Source: Lichenostomus cassidix
Taxonomy: Eukaryota > Chordata > Aves > Passeriformes > Meliphagidae
Assembly (NCBI GenBank): GCA_008360975.2
Contig: CM039183.1
Span: forward strand, 78,466,350 to 78,530,349
Length of the DNA: 64,000 nt
Direction: 5' to 3'
A program made the translations under genes and the position numbers. Shown piece after piece: positions 15,401 to 25,774 of the stretch (the stretch's first letter is position 1; each line of letters starts with the position of its first letter). Below the pieces are notes generated by a model. The model made no database searches, was not told where the DNA came from, and saw only the letters and a list, made by a program, of their open reading frames with translations.

Positions 15401-18317
15401 TACACCTTGATCTCAGTCCAGGTTTGCTTCTAGAGGCTGTTCCTCTCAAGCATAAAAATTTGTACTCATCTTTTACCTCCTGCTCTTGAAGGGTCTGCCA
15501 TGCTTCCTTTTATGTGGCCCCAGTCTGGGAGTACTGGATTACCACTTTATCACAGTTCCTTCTGGAGATCATTTTCACCATTCTGCCCACTGGAAGAAGC
15601 ATTTTTTGATCAAACCATGCAGGCTACATATACAAGCATGCGTGCTAAAAGAGCATTGCATTTTTCTAGTTATAGCATTAAATTCTCTATGTCACCCCAA
15701 ATTTAGCACAGTATTAGCTCTCACATACGTAATTTCTAATCTGAGGTAGGGTCAATAAATTGCTTCTGTCAATCTTTGGATCTTAAAAAAAACAAGACTT
15801 TCCAGAGCTGCCAGATACTCATAGTACCATCACTTTCAAGGAGAGTGCTGGCACTCAGCACTTCTAGAAAACTGTCTCATCAGATAGCTAAATAAAGATT
15901 GAAAAATGTCAATAATGTCAGGCTTATTCTTCTCATAGGATGAACGCAATGTGGTTTCAGGAAATATTTGTCTCTTTTTCTGAACTCAAAGTAACAGGTA
16001 ATTGTTTTCCTCCTCGACTGAGTATTCCACAGCAGCAGGACAAACACCGTTTGGTTTTGTTAAGGATGATGCTTAAGCACTTCTTATTGTAATTAGTAAT
16101 TTTTTATATTTTGAGCACTCCACCAATTGCACTGAACTCAAGAAGAAATCAACTTTGATGCATATTCTTTAAGTAGTAATTTAGTTCACTAAGGTCAGGT
16201 GCTGTACCTCCTGTAGAAATTATGCTTTCTTGTGTGTCACCTAACTGTGCAGCATATGAGGAAGAAACATTCCTACTACAGTCTTAAGAATAAAATGAGC
16301 TCATCTCCTCAGTGCCAAATCTATGGCACTTTCAAGAAGTTGAGGTTGGCTTTTCTGGATTTCTCTTCAAGTATAAGCTTGAGGAGACAAGAAAATAATC
16401 ACACAACAAGAAGATACAAGGAAACCCAAGGATACCCATGGAACACCCCATGGGTAAGAAAGCATGGTCTCATGTGCTCTAGATAGAAGTGCTGAAGGAA
16501 GAGAAGATAAAAGCATCAGGGTTGCACTGGCACAGCCTATGCCAAATCCTTACTTGTATGGGGTGTGTGCAAACATAGGAGTGGCCAATTTTCCTCCTGT
16601 GCTGGAATATGTTCTTTCCAATTAGGTGGTCATTATCAGAGTGCACAGTGAGCTAAAGAATGGGCAGGAGAACTTAACATTTATCACTTTTCATTACAGT
16701 TCTCTGTGTTTGGATATTGCAAAAAATCTGAGTACCGTCCTGGCCCTCTGAGAGCCAGTGGAAAACTTTTTTTGGCTTGGATGTAGTTTGAGCAAACCAC
16801 TCTGTGCAAAAGGATGAAATCTCTTTCCACAGAACTAGTAGCAACCTCTACATCTGGGCAGAAGAAAAATGTAAAAAACCAAAAACTCTCACCTCTTACA
16901 GGTGCTCTTGACAAAGATAACTTGTCCTCTTCTGCTGCCACTTTTATCAAATGATTTAGCCAATTTGGAAGAGTAGAAAAATTCTACCCCTTTAGGGAAA
17001 GCTAGTCGTGGTATACATCTATCACAAAGATATGCATGGACCTCTCTATAAGGAGGACAAAAAGAGCCTTCTAAAACTCTAATGCTTTTTCTCAAAATTC
17101 TATAAAGAGGATGTGAAAATAGGAATTTAAGCAGTCTTATAGTGCCAGTGTCATCCCAGTGATATAAAGAAATGGGAATGACACCCCAGTCCTGTTGGGG
17201 GTGTCTGATTACTAAGTCTTAACTCTGACCAGGTCTTTCCACACAGCATCACACTGAAAGTTCAATTATGTTGTTTGCCTGCAATGACCCCTAATCCTTT
17301 TCCAGAGTAAAAGTTTTCCAGCAAATAATCTTATAGGATTTGCTTCTGGATATATGCACTTGACTGCATTAAAGCATTGCTAATGATCCTAGTTTATCAA
17401 GCAATCCAAAGTCAGAAGAGCTTAGTCTTTTTCATAGTTGAGACATTGTCAGTATTGTGCAAACAAGACCAATTAAATGTGAGAGTCAAAAAGTCAAGAA
17501 GAAGGAGTGAAGGAGTTGATTGACTACATCCCACCACCAAAATGGTTCTTAGGTTGCCACTGGAGGCCAGTACAATCAAAAGTGTCCTCCTGTGGGTGTA
17601 CAGATTCAGTTAAAGAGCAACTTCAAGCCTGGAAGAGTAGGAAGTGAGAATTCACTAAGCCATACCAGTCACACCACCACATCAAAAGCATAATAGCTGA
17701 AGAATTTGAGCTTACATTTGCAGACTGAGCTTTAGGCTCACAGTCCTTAGAAAAATTATGATGTGCACTAAAAATACCAAAACTATTAAAAGATTAGGGA
17801 TTAAGTATTGTGAAAAACAGGGGGAAAACTACTGTGATATACATATTTGCGTAAAGTTTTAGCATACATTCATATATCTAATTGCCTAAACCAGCTTTTT
17901 TGTTCAAGTGAAAAGAGGTCATAAAGTATCACAATTCATTATCTTCCTTCCCTATTAAATACAGGCTTATCTATTTTTGCTTAAAATTTATTTTACCCTC
18001 TGGGTTGAAAATTGTACTCTTATTTGACATATACCTGGCATCTATTGAACTTCTGCTGAACAAATCTGTCACTGAAATTATACCCTCAGAAATTTCCTAG
18101 AAGACTTTGACTGTCACTTTGTTGTACAGCTGAGAATTTCTGAGCTTAGAGTAGCAGCAGACAGGGCAGGCAGTATGTGCTTGAAAACTGAGTCCTGAAG
18201 TCCTGAGAAACTGAGTGTGTGGAAGTTTCACACTTCCACAGACCATGAGGAAAATTATCATCGTTATACTAAATCCCTACAGCCTCCTTCTTTTAAGTCA
18301 GTTCCTTTCTACAAGAC
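12438..18317. other. upstream noncoding DNA, no gene recognised
   Basis: AT-rich intergenic-type sequence with no supported gene. An oligo-A tract lies near 14659-14674 and a pair of overlapping potential hairpins lies at 17148-17205. Short open frames, such as the plus-strand frame at 12586-12840, have no recognisable domain and no splice-site support. Confidence 0.6.
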
Positions 18318-18789
18318 TGCATTGGTTTGAAATCAAACCAGTGGGAGATCACAAGTCAGGATTAAAATTTAATGGGAAAATTAAAAATAAGTGAAATAAT
18401 ACAAGGAAGAGCACTGATAAAGTCAGATACAACCTGACACCCTGTTAGGGTGGTGGTAGCAGTCCAACTGAAGTAGTTCAGTTGAAATGGAGATCCTGTG
18501 AAGGTCTGGTCTCCACCTGACGGTCCAGTAATAGCTCTTATTCTCTGGAAGCCCCAAAGACAGGGCTAACTTAGGCAGTTCCAAGGCCAGGTTATATCCA
18601 GGTGGGAATGCTTGGCTCCTCCCTTCTGGGTGAAGCATCTCACAATAGGATAAATCCATGAGTCATGTGGTGGCTTCTTGATGGCTCATTGACTGTTATC
18701 AGGTGTGAGTCACAGCAGGCGATAACAGCTAATGGCCCACAGCTGGTGGTAATAGAATACTAAATACATCAGTATTGTAACCTAGGACA
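18318..18789 (-). mobile_element. solo LTR of an ERVK-type endogenous retrovirus
   Basis: This 472-bp block aligns along its length with the LTR at 60973-61483. Shared landmarks on the + strand are a start at TG with ATTGGTTTGAAA, GGGAGATCACAAGTCA, ACACCCTGTTAGGGTGGT, CCAAGGCCAGGTTATATCCA and an end at CAACCTAGGACA or its variant. It has TG...CA termini and no internal retroviral sequence on either side, so it is a solo LTR left by recombination between two LTRs. The flanks AAGAC (left) and AAGGC (right) could be a worn target-site duplication, but this is uncertain. Strand is given by comparison with the provirus, whose gag reads on the minus strand. It has no copy of the 56-bp internal duplication present in the other LTR and has many substitutions, so it is an older insertion. 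Confidence 0.88.
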
Positions 18790-21700
18790 AAGGCACCAAG
18801 TTCCTCTTTGGTTAAAACCTGCTTCTAGGTTCAAATAAACAATTAATATAAAAATAAATAAAATAACAGTTCACAAAAAGCTCAAATAAACCGTTCCTAT
18901 CACCTGGCAGAGCTCTTAGGTGGGTTACCCTTTCCAGACCTGGCTGAAGGCCCACTGTCTTAAAAGATTTTGCCTAACACTCTCTGTCTATCAGTTCCTG
19001 CAGATACAGGAAAACAAGTCAAATTTTAAAAATGCTGTAAATGCACATAATTTGCAAAAGAGTATTCAGCATGGTAAAATTACCATTTAAAAGCAGCCTC
19101 TTTCACAGAAATTCGGGATTTGCCAAGGACCAGAGAAGCAGGTGAGAGACCAGGCTTAGGCTTCAGGCTGGCAGCCTTTACTGATTTAGCAGAGCAAAGA
19201 AATGGAATTTCCTTCTCTTGACAATCTTTTCTTCTTGGAGGAATATAGAGAAGCTTTCTCCTTTGTAAATCATTGCTAGCTGCTTCTCAGGCACGGTTTG
19301 TAGCACTTGTGCTCAATGTAAGATACAGCATTTAATGCTTCCACTGGCAGAGCAGACAGAAGTCAGAGAAGCACCCCTGTTTCAATGCATGATGGTCATA
19401 GCCAGAGTACAACCATTACTGTATTAAAATACAATTATTACTGCTGTACAATTATTAATATTTTAATACAATTCACCATTTACAACAAAATGCAGCCACT
19501 TTGTCAGTATGAATAACAAAATAATACACCTTTACCAAAAAACGTTGGTTCTGTTTGAAAAGAAAAATTGAATGTCCACAAAGCCGGGGCAGCTTAGAAG
19601 TCTGTTGTCTTTGCATGGATCAAAATTTCTATGGTACATGAAACTTGGATTATATTTCAGGCAGCATTCTTCCCTCTTTGAGGAAATGATGCAGTTGGGA
19701 TCAATGCCTCCAGAGTTACTTAGTGTTCAAAGACAGGACTGACAATTAGTCAATGAGTAATAAATGCTAAACATCAATTAGTAGTAAATTATCTGTTTCT
19801 GTACACCCTTGAAAATCCATTACATGATGTCTGTGATGTCTATGACGTCACCTAAATTTTTTGATAAATATTCCCCTTCCCACTATCAACAGCTTTAATG
19901 GAATATAAAATCTTTGTATGGAAGTTGACATGCAACTTTCTTGAATTAGTTCTCACCTCTGTTTAATATCAATGAGAAAGCTGTTATTTTCACACTAAAT
20001 ATATTAGAATATACATTACCTATGGAAGCAGCAAGTTGGGTAGCTTTTTGTAAACAGACTTGTTTAAATAAATCTGTAAAAGATTAGCACTCAGTGTAAA
20101 AGTAAAGATAAAAAAAAAAAAGGACAAAGTTAAGCCTAGTCTGAATCTGTTGCATGGAAGTGCAATATATGTCATACCTCCAGACTTCTGCATTGGAGGC
20201 TCTAGCAAGATTACAAAATTAGTGACAAAAATCAATACTAAAGAGTGAGGAGTTTCACAGGTACTGACTTTCATGATGACAGGACTTTTGTCCTATTTCT
20301 GATACATGTGTCCATCTGTCCACTTTCTGGTCTATTAACCTCAGTATTATTGCCAGACATAAACCAAAAGCTACTCCAGCAGTAAAAGCTATCCTTGTGA
20401 TGTGGATGACAGGGTCCATTAACACATCAGTCAGCAGAGGTCTCTAAGACAATACAGATTTTAAGGTTATCCTTGTGGGAACCAGCATGCTGGATAAGGG
20501 GACAGAACATACTTCTTTCCTCTGTACAGAACAGCACAGCACATGCCAATTACCACCTTTCTGTAACCATCAACTCTGTAAAATGCAGACACTCCATACT
20601 CTGCAGAACATGACCTCAGCCTGACATGGCTTAACAACCATTAAAAGAGCTCATTAGCTGTTCTTTGTATAACTTTTCTCTACTATTAATTCTCTCTCTT
20701 ATCTAAATTAACTTTTTAATTTTTTAAGTTCTTCAAAGACACAAAGAAGGCATTTCCTATGGGATGTAGAGTATATATTCACACCTCCTAGCCTGTACCC
20801 TTGCCACTTTGTATTGCTGTTCTCTCAGATTCAGTAGCTCAAGTGGTGCTCCAAAATGTAATGAATCTTCTACCTGGGATGTATGAACCCGTTCAGGCTA
20901 CATCCTTCTCAGACCACCATTCTGACTGGAAAACTGACAACCTGTTTTAACTTTGCATTGGTGCTTTATATCGCAGCAACCAAAGGAACTACTGGAACAA
21001 TTGCCATTAAGGAAGGTGAGTACAGAGGCTGAACAAATTGTTTTGGACAGAACCCATGCAAGACCAAGCAAAGAGGTTATACTTAGCAGCAGAAGCACCA
21101 GAACTCCTGGGTATTGCATGATTTTGAGCACCTGCTGTTGTTTTTCAACTTCTGCTGCATGTGCTGTAGAAGAAGCATAATGCAACCCACCTGGCTCCAT
21201 CAACCTGATACAAAGTCAGGAGGACGCTTCTCCTTTGAAAAGTCTTTTTCTCCCCCTCCCTGGAGCTAAACCGATCTGTTCAGGAGTGCTGCTATCACTA
21301 TGGTTACAGGCAGCCTCTCCAGGAGCTCTGTTTGTACCACTGGCCCTAAGAGTGAGAGGGAGAAGCAGAACAACAGCACTGGGCCTGATGCTGGCTCAGG
21401 CACTGACAGGGTGGGGTCTAAACCTCTGCCTGGCCTGTGAAAGCAGGAGGAAAGGGCACCGAAGCTGGATGAAGAACTGGAAGACCTGACAGGAGAAACT
21501 GGGAAACAAATGGAAAAAAAGCAGAATTATGGTGAGAAAACCCCAACTTTTAAGTGCACTTTAGTGCATGAAAATACAGCTGACACGCTTTACATCACCC
21601 AAAATATGGCCATCTCTGGTGCAGAATTCAGGTGTGAGGTGTGATGAATCAGCCCTCAGACATGCCTACTTCCCTCCACATGTGTGCTTGAATGTGAAAT

Positions 21701-24472
21701 TAACACAGACCAACTCTATTTTTCTAATTTCAAATTCAGCTTAGAATTCTCCTTGAGCATTTGTCTCAAAATGGCTATTCAGTTGCTCATTAACATCTCT
21801 TCTTCAAGACTTTCATTATGAATTTGAAAGCACTGTTACAAGCAGTCAGGAAAAAAAAAATCGATTCTCTGTTATTTTTAACAGCATGAACACTTTCCAG
21901 CTGCTTATATGACCCTCATCCGAACCTCCAGTGCATCTCACCAGCCAAGCCATGGACCTGGGTTTCACAGAACCGACATACCAGGCAACTTCTTGGGACT
22001 TTGTCTAAAACTATCCTGTGAAATGGTAACCCTAACTCCCTATCTAGTCCTGGGCAGCTCCCTCCATGGTGTATCCTTATTCAAGATGGTTCCTATTTCC
22101 TGTGTGGCTTTCATTACAAACATTAACTCCTCTTTTGTGGGGTTGGGTTATTTTCTTTGGGGGATGGTGGTTGGTTTTAAATCCAAAAGCCATAAAGCTT
22201 TAGTAGATCACATCCCATCACTCAAAATGTAAAGAGCACTGATGTCTTCTTCTCTTACCCTCTTAATGCATCTTAAGTTTTCACCAAGATAATCATGCAT
22301 CAAAAATTCAGATAACATGCTTGTCAAGAATGAGATTTGCCTGAAATACCTCAAGAAACTTTCATGTCAAGTGGTCGTGGTTTGGCTCAACAAAATCTTT
22401 CTATGCGGCAGCCAATGGAAGTCCATCCACTGACTTCAAGAAGAAATAGGGGAGTCCTATGTAGAACAGTACTGACCAAATGTGATAGAGATGTAAAAAA
22501 GACAAATGGTTTTTGTTCATTGCATTCATTATTTCTCGAAGAATATGCAATTAGTAGCAGATAAACAAAAATTTTAAAAGGCTTCTGTGTTTGTATTTTT
22601 GCAATGTGTTCCTTTGGGTGCTTGAGATGGTGACTTGCTGCCATATAATCAAAATACTGCAGGGTCTCTTTATTACTTGCATTTAAATTCAGTTTGCATT
22701 GTATAAATTTTAAGGCAATTGTACAGATGATCTGACTTATCTTTTGCTTCAATATTTTGACAATATGAAGATATAAAATTTTCTGAGTATTAACGATCAC
22801 AATTTTTGGTGACACAGATGAACATCTCAGTGACAGTAACTGTCGATAACAGTACGGATTAGTTCAGAAAATATCCAGACCTTCACACTGAAGATGTACA
22901 TTAGACGTTAATAAATGTTGCATCACTAATTAAATACTTTGTCTAGCATGAAGTTGAAAACTATCTTGCTTGCAGGAAATAAAACCATTCTAAATTTCTG
23001 CTGTGTGAAATCAACAAATTCCAAACCAGTTTGTGTAGCTGTTTTTTTTTTCTTCTATAATATACCAGTTAAAAAGAAAGCTTCTCTTTTAAAGTCAAGC
23101 CATTCTAAACTCCTGTCAGTATTACCAAGAAAAGTTCAGAGTCACTCTTAATGCCAGTAATGGAACATGAATTATCAGTAGATCCCAAATGTTTCTTTCC
23201 TCTGAAATCAATTGGGAGTGTGACCCCAATAACTGATTGTGACGTACAGAGGAAAAATTGTGTGCCTCTGCTAAGACACACTTCTAGCTGCCACAGATCA
23301 CTCCAATCATGACAAATTCTTAGGCATTGAAGTTAACATTTCTGTGGTAACAGAAACAATTTCTAAATATTACTAAAAATTATCCATACTGGAACATTGG
23401 ACTGTAGTAATGCGAAAGAACACAGTATTATCTTTCTGTGCAGCTCCAGGGTTTATTTATTTGCTACTCATTACTGAAGAGAGCTGAGACCATGGACACA
23501 TTCTCATTATTAGAATATGAGAGTGTCTCTTATGGGAACATTCAAAGTTTGCAGACTCCTAATTCTGATTGCTAACAGTGATATACACTTTACAACTGTT
23601 TTTGAAATTAAATTCCTCTCCATATTCAAGCACTGCACTTGAGAAAACCTTTAAATCTTGAAACCTAAAAATCTGTATCTGCTCTGCACAAATGAAGGAG
23701 ATTTAACCAATATTAAAAGCGTGAGAATCCAAACACCTTTCTTCAGTGGTCCAAGGCACCATTTTACAGCTATTTTGGAAGAGATTTCCCACAGAAAAGA
23801 TAACTTGAACTTTCAAGCATTATTTTAACACCATTCCCAAGCTTTCCTAGGATTTTAAAATCTCCAGGTTGTTAGGTAAAACAAAAAAAAAACAAAAAAA
23901 AAAAAAAAAGAAGTAGTAAAAAAGCTGCTGTTTCATATTGTCACAGACCACAATCCCTTGTCAGTGTTCTGCTCCTGGTATAACAAATGAAAATGGTGCC
24001 GTATGTCTCTGTATGCAACACAACCCAATTATCACTTGGTGTGCACAACTCTTCAACACTGACTGTACACAGTGTTTTCTCCAGCTAATTAATAACATGT
24101 ACTGACGTCGTCTTCTGAAATTTGTTCTACCGGCAGCTCGAAGTAATTGCTACCAGTGCCATTTCTTTTAGACCCCACCCACTTAAATCGCTTTACTCCA
24201 AAAGTAAGTTCAACCAATTTATGGTAATATATGTACGCCACACTTCCCAATACTCCACGGATCACTCCGGTAGGCTTCAATTACACAATAAAATTGTAGC
24301 GCTATCTCCTCCCGAGTGCAGCTAGGTTGTAACCAAGACTTTTAGGGTATCTAAGACAACAGGAGGAAAACCCTTCTGGGGATATATTTCAGTTGTCACT
24401 ACTAACAACAGCACCATAATATTCCGGAGAAATCTAGTCTATGTGCAGTTTTGGGATCCCTCAAAGCACTAT
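18790..24472. other. noncoding DNA between the solo LTR and the SNAP91 CpG island
   Basis: No gene is supported. The stretch is AT-rich and CpG-poor, apart from a perfect palindromic CRE-type octamer TGACGTCA at 19843-19850. CpG content rises from about 24.1 kb, where TGACGTCG occurs at 24103-24110. An A-rich tract lies at 23881-23910. The segment 24089-24325 is open on both strands but matches nothing I recognise. Confidence 0.6.
23881..23910. repeat. A-rich low-complexity tract
   Basis: Thirty bases that are nearly all A, interrupted only by two C and a terminal G. It is simple sequence, useful mainly as a warning for alignment and polymerase slippage. Confidence 0.85.
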
Positions 24473-25644
24473 TTTCGGCGTTCGCGACAGCACCATGATG
24501 CAGACGGGGGAAGCATCAGTGGCTTGTCCCCCCCAGCCGCGGATCCCCACCGGGACAGCCCCCGCGTGGGAGCAGCTCCGGCCGGCCGTCCCCGCCACCA
24601 CCCCCGGGCAGCGGCATGCGGGTGGGGGACAGGGTCACCTGACTGCGCCGGGCCACCGATCTGCGGCGGCACGGCAGCGGCAGCGCTGCTCGGCTCCGCT
24701 CCGTCCCGCCCTCTGCACCGGGGTAGGGGGCGGCGCTGCTGCGGCAGTAGCGCGGGGATTAGGCTGCGGGAGGATTAAGCCGCTGGCTGGAAATAGCAGC
24801 GTCGGCTCCCGGGCGTGGACGCCCAGCGCATCCCCGGCGGCGGCGGCGGGAGGGGACAGCCCGCCCGGCACCTGGGGCTACCGGGGCCGGGGGGACGGGG
24901 GGGGGACTGCTGCGCCGCTGGGCTCCTCGCCAGCGGGCCGGGCCGGGCAGCGGTCGCGGCGGGGGCCGGCGGTGCCCTCCCCGGAGCGACGGCAGGAGGA
25001 CGGGAGGAAAGGACGCGCTGACAGGTCGGCCGCTGGCGCTCGGTCCGTCCCGCCGTCCCCCCGCGCCGGGATGCTGCATGGCGCCGGGCGCCGCCGTCGC
25101 CGCATCCAGCGGCGCTCCGCTCGCCGGCGCGGGGGGGGTCCCTGTCGGGGTCGGGGGTGGCGGCGGGGGAGGCACCGGGAGGGCAGAACATGGCGCAACG
25201 GTGCCATAATCTCCCATCGGGGAGGCGGCGCGGGCGCTGCGGCGGGCCGGGGCGCGGCGGCTCCTCCGCGGGTCGGCTCTGGGGCGGGCGCTGCCGAGGC
25301 AGGTGCGGGAGGGCTGCCTTCCCCCATCCCGGGGGCTCGCACCGCCTTCGTGTGCAGCCTCCTTCCGCCGCTGTCATTATTTCCCCTTCATGTGTTCCTT
25401 GCAACGCCTAAAATACCCTTCTTTCTGCCCCGGGCGGCTTCTAGCGAGGCAGAGGCTTACACAACGGGGCGGGGGGGCTGCGACTCGGGAGGGGCCAGGC
25501 TGCCCGAGGGACCATTGTGCGTGTGGCTGGGCTGTGCGAGTGTCCCTGCCGTGCCTCCCCCTGGCCATAAACCCGGCATCTCCCCCTCCCCTGCCGTGTG
25601 TTTCGCCCCTGCAGAGCAGGCAGCAGCCAGCACGCCGTTCGAAG
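24473..25644 (+). promoter_or_regulatory. SNAP91: CpG island: SNAP91 promoter and 5' UTR region
   Basis: GC content and CpG density rise abruptly near 24473 and stay very high up to the SNAP91 start codon and into the first coding exon, against an AT-rich, CpG-poor background on both sides. A CpG island directly upstream of the initiator ATG is the expected promoter architecture for this gene (inference). No TATA box is evident and the transcription start site cannot be placed by eye. Two G-rich runs (24874-24905 and 25131-25169) fit G-quadruplex patterns on the + strand. A polypyrimidine stretch followed by CAG near 25611-25614 looks like a splice acceptor 30 bp before the ATG, and CAG|GTGCGG at about 25300-25308 could be a donor, so a noncoding first exon is possible. 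Long open frames on both strands here reflect absence of stop codons in GC-rich DNA and are not genes. Confidence 0.85.
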
Positions 25645-25774
25645 ATGTCGGGTCAGACGCTGACAGATCGCATCGCAGCTGCTCAGTACAGCGTTACGGG
25701 ATCGGCCGTAGCCAGAGCCGTCTGCAAAGCCACCACGCATGAAGTGATGGGGCCCAAGAAAAAGCACCTGGACT
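25645..25774 (+). CDS. SNAP91: SNAP91 coding exon 1 (start codon, residues 1-43)
   Basis: The ATG at 25645 opens [17 protein letters not shown], the conserved AP180 N terminus. The start context has A at -3. The exon ends in KKKHLD plus one base of a Tyr codon, followed by the donor GTGAGC at 25775. It encodes ANTH helix 1 and the basic patch: Lys28, Lys38, Lys40 and His41, which contact PI(4,5)P2 in AP180/CALM (established), are all present. Upstream in-frame ATGs in the GC-rich sequence are not used because they lack similarity to AP180. Confidence 0.97.

Noticed and set aside
18218..18240. 9-bp inverted repeat TGTGGAAGT / ACTTCCACA with a 5-base loop
   Set aside because: Short hairpins of this size are expected by chance in 64 kb, and there is no associated feature.
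18423..18659. 78-codon minus-strand frame in the solo LTR, with a 93-codon relative in the provirus LTR (61065-61346)
   Set aside because: They are similar because the LTRs are homologous. About 18 residue changes over 75 positions look neutral. An LTR-encoded protein as in MMTV is possible in principle, but nothing supports it.
20953..21042. Possible exon ending at GTGAGT (about 21016), preceded by TATATCGCAG
   Set aside because: The splice-like signals bracket only about 43 bases, with a weak pyrimidine tract and no recognisable protein. No partner exon was found.
22387..22815. 142-codon minus-strand open frame
   Set aside because: No domain, AT-rich composition and no splice or promoter support; consistent with chance.
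1..24400. Search for RIPPLY2 exons upstream of SNAP91
   Set aside because: No sequence resembling the ripply homology domain or WRPW motif was seen on either strand; the gene probably lies further out.
24441..25742. 433-codon plus-strand open frame and several long minus-strand frames across 24.4-25.9 kb
   Set aside because: They lie in a CpG island where stop codons are rare. The products are Gly/Arg/Pro/Ala-rich without known domains, and the true SNAP91 start codon lies in another frame.
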